Below, piece by piece: positions 1-5,083 of a DNA stretch of 5,083 bases (the stretch's first letter is position 1; each line of letters begins with the position of its first letter). The translations under genes and the position numbers were made by a program. The notes under the pieces are model-generated. The model did no database searches and had not been told where the DNA came from. It was given only the letters and a program-made list of their open reading frames with translations. The stretch comes from Anaerolineaceae bacterium UBA6801 (lineage in GTDB: Bacteria; Chloroflexota; Anaerolineae; Anaerolineales; Anaerolineaceae), in contig DKFH01000167.1 in the NCBI GenBank assembly GCA_002452315.1, positions 1-5,083 of the forward strand, given 5' to 3'.

Positions 1-2318
1 TTTTGAGCGAGTTTGGCCAGGTTGGCTTCATGTTCAGCCTTGAGCTCCTCAATGCTCCTTTTAATGTTTTTAATCTCCAGCTCGCTTTTCTCCACATTGG
101 CTTTGGCCTGGCTGGTCATACGCCGTTTGGTCAACGAGGTCGAGACCGTCCGGCGGCTTCCGGTCAGCATGCCCATTACATTTTCAACCCCTTTGCCAAG
201 TTCTTCCATGCGCCGATGGCCTAATTGATCCTGGTAGCTCGCCAGGCGGTTTTCCTCCCTTGTGAGCCGTGTTTCCAGCGTATCAAGCTGGCTTTTGAAT
301 TTCTTTTCTAATGCCTCGATTTCTGCCTGCTTCTTTTCTTCGGCCGCCTGCTCACACCTGCGCCGGAATTCCTCATCCGACAGGCCTGGTTCAGCCACCA
401 CGCCCAGGGCTTCATTCAAGCGCAATTTCATCGTCTGCGTGCGGTAGATCCAATCGGCAAAATCGCTCTCCAGGTCTTTGATCAGCCTGGCATCGACAAT
501 CGAGAAGTTCTCAAGCGTGTCAAAGGATGCCTCAGGCAGGGGTTGGTCCTCCAGGATATTCAGGTCAAGCGGTTCGGCAGTGTAATTTTCCCAGCGCACC
601 AAACCGCGCCGGCGCATTTCATCGATGCGAACGGTGAAAGTGGCTTCTTCGCTGATGTTATACTTGCGTGCCAGGTAAACCACCTGCGCCTGCCCGACCA
701 GCTCAGGCTTATAGAGATACTCCGGCCTCGGCACCTCACCCGCCAGCTGACCAGCCACCTCCTGCAGGGCATCGGAAATTCCCCGGTTAACAGGGTGATA
801 GAACACTGGCACAGCACCCGGGAGCACCGGTGCCACATCCCGCCCCAGGGATGACCCCGCTTTTCCGGATTTTTCCCCGCCGACCACCGAGACAGCCCGC
901 TCAGACATGTGTTCCATGGCCTTTGCCAGGGCGTTGACGGCCGGGATCTGGGCGCGGGTCATCGGGCCTGGCAGGTAATTCATCGCCCAGCGCGTGTGAA
1001 AGACCTTTGACCCCGATTCGTGCACGTTGTGCAACAAAAACACCCGTTTGCCCAGCATGGAGATCATGCGGTCATACGAGCGGCGGTCCACCCCGGGGGC
1101 TGCGCCCTCCAGGCCATCCAGCAGCCGGGCTTTATCCTGCTCGGTCTGCAAGCGCCCCACCAACCAGGTGCCCGCATTCGAGAGCGCTTTATAATCCACA
1201 TCAACCGGGTTTTGGGTGGCCAGCAAAAGGCCGACCCCAAAAGCCCGGGCCTGTTTCAGCATCCGCAAAATGATGCTCTTGCTGGGCGGGTTCATCGTCG
1301 GCGGCAGGTAGCCGTGAATTTCATCAAAATACACCATAACCCGCAACCCGCTGGAGCCCTTTTGCGTCCGCATCCAGCTTTCGATGGCGGTATACAGCAG
1401 GGTCACAAAGAACATGCGTTCCTGGTCGTTTAAATGCGCCAGGTAGAACACATTATGGCGCGGTTTCCCGGTTTGTGACCATAATAGCTGACCGATATCC
1501 AGGGGATGCCCCTCCAGCCAGGTGTGGAAACTGGGCGCGGCCAGGAAATTATTCAACTGCATGGCCAGGCTTAACCGCTCCTTCTGGGGATAAAACTGGT
1601 CCAGCGAGAAGACGCCCAGCTTATCAAAGGGCGGGGATTGCACATGGGTGATCAGGGTGGCTAAATCAAGGTCTTTACCCGCTTTCCAGGCTTCTTCAAA
1701 GATATTCGAAAGCAGGATATGCTCTTTGGCTTGCACCGGGTCGATATTGCGCATCCCGATCAGCCCCAAAAGCGCTGTCACCGTGCTGGCGATCTTCTCG
1801 CGCAGGATCTCGCGGTTGCCCTCCCAGGGGATATCTGGTGCTTTAAATGACGCCATGATGCTTACCGGCAGACCCGAATCCGACCCCGGGGTGTAAACAG
1901 CGTATTCAGCGCTGTCGCGCAAGGTCTCCAGGTCTGGCTTCCCCAGGCCATAGGATGCTAGCCCGTTTTTCCACAGGTTGGCAGCCTTTTGCGCCGCTTC
2001 TTCAACCGTGACCCCATCCCGGCGGGCGGCGTCCTTATCGACCCAGGGCTGGAAGTCCTCGGGGAGCAGGTCAGGAAAATGTAACAGTAAGTTGGTCAGG
2101 TCCCCTTTGGGGTCCACCACAATGGCGGGGATGCCCTGCAAGGCCGCCTCCTCCAGCATGATCACACCCAAACCGGTCTTGCCAGAACCGGTCATGCCGG
2201 TGATGACGGCGTGCGTGGTCAGGTTATCTGGATCGTAGAAGACGTGGTCCTCATGCATGGACCCCGATTCAAGATCATAAGTTTTTCCAAGGAAAAAGTC
2301 GTTGTGCTTTCTGGGCAT
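1..2318 (-). CDS. HerA/FtsK-superfamily ATP-binding protein (helicase HerA-like, DUF853/YjgR-type), 3' end cut by the window
   Basis: The visible part is 772 codons with no stop, so the C-terminus lies outside the window. The ATG at 2318 is chosen because AGGAGG sits four bases upstream and an in-frame TAA (2337-2339) excludes any longer start. Walker A is GMTGSGKT at residues 41-48, followed at about 70 by DPKGDLTNL, typical of HerA/YjgR-like proteins. Walker B is VYFDEI, with Asp332 and Glu333. After it comes LLATQNPVDVDYK, the sensor-like ATQ segment of this superfamily, and then GRLQTEQDKARLL. Residues from about 649 onward are rich in Glu, Lys, Arg and Gln and look like coiled coil, interrupted near 716-740 by a basic SRRTVSTSLTKRRMT segment. 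There is no signal peptide or clear membrane segment, so it should be cytosolic. By family it is a ring-forming ATP-driven motor, probably on DNA; the substrate is unknown. E. coli YjgR-type proteins are shorter (about 500 residues) and lack this long tail. No nurA or other nuclease partner is visible. The ATPase class is secure; the role is not. Confidence 0.88.
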   Translation of the reverse strand, partial: MPRKHNDFFLGKTYDLESGSMHEDHVFYDPDNLTTHAVITGMTGSGKTGLGVIMLEEAALQGIPAIVVDPKGDLTNLLLHFPDLLPEDFQPWVDKDAARRDGVTVEEAAQKAANLWKNGLASYGLGKPDLETLRDSAEYAVYTPGSDSGLPVSIMASFKAPDIPWEGNREILREKIASTVTALLGLIGMRNIDPVQAKEHILLSNIFEEAWKAGKDLDLATLITHVQSPPFDKLGVFSLDQFYPQKERLSLAMQLNNFLAAPSFHTWLEGHPLDIGQLLWSQTGKPRHNVFYLAHLNDQERMFFVTLLYTAIESWMRTQKGSSGLRVMVYFDEIHGYLPPTMNPPSKSIILRMLKQARAFGVGLLLATQNPVDVDYKALSNAGTWLVGRLQTEQDKARLLDGLEGAAPGVDRRSYDRMISMLGKRVFLLHNVHESGSKVFHTRWAMNYLPGPMTRAQIPAVNALAKAMEHMSERAVSVVGGEKSGKAGSSLGRDVAPVLPGAVPVFYHPVNRGISDALQEVAGQLAGEVPRPEYLYKPELVGQAQVVYLARKYNISEEATFTVRIDEMRRRGLVRWENYTAEPLDLNILEDQPLPEASFDTLENFSIVDARLIKDLESDFADWIYRTQTMKLRLNEALGVVAEPGLSDEEFRRRCEQAAEEKKQAEIEALEKKFKSQLDTLETRLTREENRLASYQDQLGHRRMEELGKGVENVMGMLTGSRRTVSTSLTKRRMTSQAKANVEKSELEIKNIKRSIEELKAEHEANLAKLAQ

Positions 2319-2322
2319 TGTT

Positions 2323-2328
2323 CCTCCT
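2323..2328 (-). promoter_or_regulatory. Strong Shine-Dalgarno of the HerA-like ATPase gene
   Basis: The minus strand reads AGGAGG followed by AACA and then ATG at 2318. This is a full match to the anti-Shine-Dalgarno core with a slightly short four-base spacer. It fixes the start codon of the ATPase gene. Confidence 0.85.
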
Positions 2329-2348
2329 GTCGTTGATTACACGTTAAT

Positions 2349-2354
2349 AGTATA
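2349..2354 (-). promoter_or_regulatory. Candidate -10 element (TATACT) close to the ATPase gene
   Basis: The minus strand reads TATACT, five of six matches to TATAAT, about 30 bases upstream of the ATG at 2318. No good -35 is found at 16-18 bases: the best is TTCATC-like, with three matches. There is no extended -10 TGN. It would give a short leader. It competes with the better paired candidate at 2393-2420. Confidence 0.3.
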
Positions 2355-2392
2355 CAACAACTATCGGGGAGGATGAAGGAATGTAGCCATTT

Positions 2393-2420
2393 ATTATCCA
2401 AGCGAGTCTGCATTGGTCAT
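2393..2420 (-). promoter_or_regulatory. Candidate sigma70-type promoter for the ATPase gene
   Basis: On the minus strand, ATGACC (2420-2415, four of six matches to TTGACA) is separated by 16 bases from GATAAT (2398-2393, five of six matches to TATAAT). Transcription would begin near 2386 and give a leader of roughly 70 bases before the ATG at 2318. It lies downstream of the terminator at 2481-2515, which fits an independent transcription unit. This is pattern matching only; AT-rich gaps yield such matches by chance. Confidence 0.35.
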
Positions 2421-2480
2421 AAACGGGTTCTTCTTGAGTCACCACATCAACACGAAACAATAGGGTGGCCTGGACTGGTA

Positions 2481-2515
2481 ATAAAAAAGGGCTGCGATTA
2501 TCAACATCGCAGCCC
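2481..2515 (-). terminator. Rho-independent terminator after the UPF0316 gene
   Basis: A perfect stem of 10 base pairs pairs GGGCTGCGAT (2489-2498) with ATCGCAGCCC (2506-2515) around a seven-base loop (2499-2505). On the minus strand it is followed directly by TTTTTTAT (2488-2481). It begins 19 bases after the stop codon of the UPF0316 gene. The polarity of the T tract shows that it ends minus-strand transcription from the phosphorylase/UPF0316 unit, and it separates that unit from the ATPase gene. Confidence 0.93.
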
Positions 2516-2534
2516 AGATCTTTATGTCCAATGT

Positions 2535-3065
2535 TTAAGGACGCCAGATGCCGCTCCTGCGGGGGACAACATCCTCGGCGGTGATAAATGCGTCGGGGTC
2601 GATTTCAAGCACCAGGTTTTCCACATCATTCGATTGTTTTCGCAAGACCCGGCAATCAATCATCATAAAGCTGCTCTCGCGCCCCCTGGCGGGAATCTCC
2701 GTTACGCCAAAGCCGGCATCACGCAGGGCGTCCGCGATCTCCGTGCTGCGATAGCGGCTGATAATGCTAAAATGGGTATAGCCCAGCGCCAGCCGTTTTT
2801 CAATCGCCATACCCAGCACGTTGCCCGTGGCAAATCCGGCCGAATACCCGATGATGTTCAAGGGGTTTTCCAGGTTCGTCAATACCGAGCTGATCACCAA
2901 CACAAAAATCACCGATTGGATAAAACCCAACACCCAGGACAGCGCTCTTTTTTGGCGCAGGGTGAACATAAAGCGCAAGGTATCCAGGGCGATATTCACC
3001 GTGCGGGCCAGAAAAATACTAAAGGCAACCAACCAGGCTGTGGGTGAAAGGAGAATATCAATCAT
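2535..3065 (-). CDS. UPF0316 family membrane protein (DUF5698 + DUF2179)
   Basis: This is a complete protein of 176 residues, close to the usual 170-190 for the UPF0316 family (for example B. subtilis YebE). Three hydrophobic segments are visible at about residues 4-24, 42-63 and 68-88. The last is glycine-rich (GYSAGFATGNVLG) and belongs to the N-terminal DUF5698 part. The soluble C-terminal part, about 95-165, has the DUF2179 pattern: an ALRDAGFGVTEIPARG stretch, then a beta-rich IDCRVLRKQ strand and the DPDAFITAEDV motif. It should sit in the inner membrane with DUF2179 as a small regulatory-looking domain. The family's biochemical function is not established and I assign none. The ATG at 3065 lies five bases after the phosphorylase stop. 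Its ribosome binding site GGGAAGG (3082-3076, ten bases from the ATG) is inside the end of that gene, so the two are probably co-transcribed and perhaps translationally coupled. A strong terminator follows its TAA. Confidence 0.9.
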   Translation of the reverse strand: MIDILLSPTAWLVAFSIFLARTVNIALDTLRFMFTLRQKRALSWVLGFIQSVIFVLVISSVLTNLENPLNIIGYSAGFATGNVLGMAIEKRLALGYTHFSIISRYRSTEIADALRDAGFGVTEIPARGRESSFMMIDCRVLRKQSNDVENLVLEIDPDAFITAEDVVPRRSGIWRP

Positions 3066-3070
3066 CGCAG

Positions 3071-5083
3071 CTACACCTTCCCGTTACGTTCATCAATCCC
3101 GTTTTTGATGGCCGGCTCGTACATGTCCGTCATGTATTCAGTGACCATGCGGCACATGCTGAACTGCCCGCCCAGGGTGCGGATGCTTTCTTTCATCCAG
3201 GCAATCCATTCCGAGGGCAAATTATCCGCCGAGCGTTGCTCATAATAGAGGGGGATGATCTCGTTTTCAAGGGTTTCATATAAGCTGAGCGCGTCGGCTT
3301 CGTCCTGGGCGTCCTGGTCATCGAAGCGAGCCTGATCTTCGCCAATGGCCCAGCCGTTGCCGCCGTTATAGCCTTCACGCCACCAACCATCCAAAATTGA
3401 GAAATTCAACACGCCGTTCAAAGCCGCTTTCATGCCCGAGGTGCCTGAGGCTTCACGGGGGCGTCGGGGCGTGTTCAGCCACACATCCACGCCCTGCACC
3501 AGGTAGCGGGCAATGTTCATGTCATAATCCTCGAGGAATGCCAGCCGGCCGCCAAAGCGGGCATCCTTGACTGCCCGGTAAACCTCCTGGATCATCAGCT
3601 TTCCAGGTTCATCGGCGGGATGGGCCTTGCCGGCAAAGACAAATTGCACGGGCATCCGGGCGTTGTTCACGATCCCCAATAGCCGGTCGTAATCCCGAAA
3701 GATCAGGTTGGCCCGCTTATAAGTCGCAAAACGACGGGCAAACCCAATCGTCAGGGCGTAGGGGTCCAGCAAAACGCCGCTGGCAATGGTCTTAACCGGG
3801 TGAACGTGGTTACTGGCCCATTTTTGCCTGCTACGGCTGATGATGTAGGCCACCAACTTGCGCTTCAGGTGCCGATGGACCAGCCACAAGTCCTCATCGG
3901 GGATATTTTCAACCCGAGCCCAGAAATCAAGGTCACCGATATGATCAGCCCAATCAGACCCCATATAGCGTGAGAATAAAATGCCCATCCGGCGGGCCAG
4001 CCAGGTTTCGGTGTGGATGCCGTTGGTGATGTGATCGATGGGCACATCCTCCACCTGCTTATCCGGCCACAGGAAATGCCACATCTCACGGGCCACTTTC
4101 CCGTGCAATTCTGAAACGCCATTGCTAAATTCCGACAGCTTGAGCGCCAGCACCGGCATAGAGAAGGCCTCTCCACCCCAGGACTGTTTGATCTTGGCGA
4201 TCTCGATAAACTCATCCCGTGTAAGCCCCAGTTCTGGCCACACGTGGGAGAAATACTTATCCATCAGCCACAGCGGAAACTCGTCATTTCCGGCCGGCAC
4301 CGGCGTGTGGGTGGTGAAGATGTTGGTCTTGTTGATCAGCTCAGCCGCCTCGGCAAAGGTCATACCCTTGCGGATGTACTCCAGTGCACGTTCAAGGGTC
4401 AGAAAGGCTGAATGCCCCTCGTTCATATGCCAGGCGGTGGGGGCATAGCCCAAAGCCCGCAGTGCCCGTACACCACCCATCCCTAACAGGATCTCCTGCG
4501 AGATGCGCAGCTCCAAATCGCTGATATAGAGCCGATCGGTCAGCTGACGATCATTGGGGCTGTTTTCCGGTAGATTGGTGTGCAGCAAAAACAGTTTAAC
4601 CCGCCCAACATTCAGCTCGTAAATACGCGCGTACACCTTGCGCCCGGGCAAATCAATTGAAATTTTTACCGGCTCGCCATTCTCATCCAGTAACTTGATC
4701 AGTGGCAGCGAGTCAAATTCGATCGGCACGTTTTCTGCCTCCTGCCAGCCATCCTCGCTGATGCGCTGTGAGAAGTAGCCGTAGGTATAGACAAAACCCA
4801 CTGCCACCAGGGGAATGCCCAGGTCGCTGGCTTCTTTGATGTGATCACCGGACAAGATGCCCAAGCCGCCGGCATACACCATCAGGGATTCGTGCAGCCC
4901 AAACTCAAATGAGAAATAGCCGATTAATTCATCGTGCAAGGACGGGTAAGTGTTCGAAAACCAGGTATCGTTTTCCTTCATGTAGCGGTCAAATTCTCGC
5001 AGCACCCGGTCATACTTATCCAAAAAGTAGCGATCATTGGTCATGGCATTCATGCGGTCGCGATCCACATCCCGCAGGAAAAT
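3071..5083 (-). CDS. glgP: Alpha-glucan (glycogen/maltodextrin) phosphorylase, GT35 family, 5' end cut by the window
   Basis: This enzyme cleaves alpha-1,4-glucans with phosphate to release glucose-1-phosphate, using pyridoxal phosphate, in the cytosol during glycogen or maltodextrin breakdown. The window shows 670 residues; numbers here count from the first visible codon at 5083. The frame is open to the edge (IFLRD before a GTG at 5068), so that GTG is internal and an N-terminal part is missing. Conserved blocks are YFSFEFGLHES at 56-66, YAGGLGILSGDH at 70-81, HMNEGHSAF at 219-227 (the region of the active-site His), THTPVPAGNDEF near 258-269, ARRFATYKRANLIF near 449-462 and AGKAHPADEPGK near 484-495 (phosphate/PLP-binding region). 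EASGTSGMKAALNG follows, with the PLP Schiff-base lysine at 552 (codon 3430-3428). The sequence matches the short bacterial/archaeal 'alpha-glucan family phosphorylase' branch (TIGR02094 type) rather than the long E. coli GlgP/MalP branch. All expected motifs are intact, and the TAG at 3073-3071 ends the protein at a normal place. The preferred glucan length cannot be read from sequence. Confidence 0.95.
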   Translation of the reverse strand: MFLRDVDRDRMNAMTNDRYFLDKYDRVLREFDRYMKENDTWFSNTYPSLHDELIGYFSFEFGLHESLMVYAGGLGILSGDHIKEASDLGIPLVAVGFVYTYGYFSQRISEDGWQEAENVPIEFDSLPLIKLLDENGEPVKISIDLPGRKVYARIYELNVGRVKLFLLHTNLPENSPNDRQLTDRLYISDLELRISQEILLGMGGVRALRALGYAPTAWHMNEGHSAFLTLERALEYIRKGMTFAEAAELINKTNIFTTHTPVPAGNDEFPLWLMDKYFSHVWPELGLTRDEFIEIAKIKQSWGGEAFSMPVLALKLSEFSNGVSELHGKVAREMWHFLWPDKQVEDVPIDHITNGIHTETWLARRMGILFSRYMGSDWADHIGDLDFWARVENIPDEDLWLVHRHLKRKLVAYIISRSRQKWASNHVHPVKTIASGVLLDPYALTIGFARRFATYKRANLIFRDYDRLLGIVNNARMPVQFVFAGKAHPADEPGKLMIQEVYRAVKDARFGGRLAFLEDYDMNIARYLVQGVDVWLNTPRRPREASGTSGMKAALNGVLNFSILDGWWREGYNGGNGWAIGEDQARFDDQDAQDEADALSLYETLENEIIPLYYEQRSADNLPSEWIAWMKESIRTLGGQFSMCRMVTEYMTDMYEPAIKNGIDERNGKV
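3076..3082 (-). promoter_or_regulatory. Shine-Dalgarno of the UPF0316 gene, inside the end of the phosphorylase gene
   Basis: The minus strand reads GGGAAGG ten bases upstream of the ATG at 3065, overlapping the last sense codons before the phosphorylase TAG (3073-3071). This placement supports an operon and the choice of start codon. Confidence 0.6.

Larger units (their letters stand above)
2319..2534. other. Intergenic gap between the UPF0316 gene and the ATPase gene
   Basis: This gap of 216 bases holds the terminator of the upstream unit (2481-2515), the candidate promoters (2349-2354 and 2393-2420) and the Shine-Dalgarno (2323-2328). Short open frames cross it on both strands, but none has a convincing ribosome binding site or a recognisable product. 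I see no tRNA, riboswitch or direct repeat in it. Confidence 0.7.

Noticed and set aside
1020..1433. Plus-strand open frame of 137 codons opposite the ATPase gene
   Set aside because: It lies opposite the conserved Walker B/ATQ region of the ATPase; its composition is that of an antisense shadow.
2219..2413. Minus-strand open frame of 64 codons overlapping the ATPase start in another frame
   Set aside because: Its start lies upstream of the expected transcription start, it has no good Shine-Dalgarno, and most of it overlaps the ATPase N-terminus out of frame.
2373..3047. Plus-strand open frame of 224 codons opposite the UPF0316 gene
   Set aside because: It is antisense to a well-supported gene, has low-complexity His/Gln/Gly-rich composition, runs through the terminator hairpin and resembles no family.
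5066..5068. GTG as the true start of the phosphorylase
   Set aside because: The frame stays open to the window edge, and GT35 enzymes of this branch have more sequence before the YFSFEFG block, so the GTG is read as an internal valine.
1..5083. A defence island, prophage or other new system built around the HerA-like ATPase
   Set aside because: The neighbours in the window are glycogen metabolism and a UPF0316 protein. There are no effector, integrase, transposase, repeat-array or tRNA signatures, and composition looks uniform across the genes.

Overview
This is a same-strand (minus) stretch of a bacterial chromosome with three protein genes, two of them cut by the window edges. Codon choice is moderately GC-rich. 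The style of the proteins (a short GT35 glucan phosphorylase, and a HerA-like ATPase with a coiled-coil tail carrying a TKRRMT motif) suggests an environmental bacterium, perhaps Chloroflexota of the Anaerolineae type. That placement is a guess from protein flavour; no marker gene is present.

Layout, in the direction of transcription (high to low coordinates): 5083-3071 holds the body and C-terminus of an alpha-glucan (glycogen/maltodextrin) phosphorylase whose N-terminus lies beyond the window. Five bases after its stop begins a small membrane protein of the UPF0316 type (DUF5698 plus DUF2179, 3065-2535). Its ribosome binding site lies in the last codons of the phosphorylase gene, so the two are almost certainly co-transcribed. 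The unit ends in a clear intrinsic terminator at 2481-2515. An intergenic gap of 216 bases then carries that terminator and candidate promoters for the next gene.

The last gene starts at 2318 with a strong Shine-Dalgarno and runs off the low-coordinate end after 772 codons. It encodes a large HerA/FtsK-superfamily P-loop ATPase with intact Walker A and B motifs and a charged coiled-coil C-terminal tail. It appears to be a separate transcription unit. Nothing in the window links it functionally to glycogen metabolism.

I see no RNA gene, mobile element, CRISPR array or clear sign of horizontal transfer. The plus-strand open frames are shadows of the minus-strand genes. The window looks like ordinary core or near-core genome; the least understood items are the ATPase's tail and client, and the role of the UPF0316 protein next to the phosphorylase.
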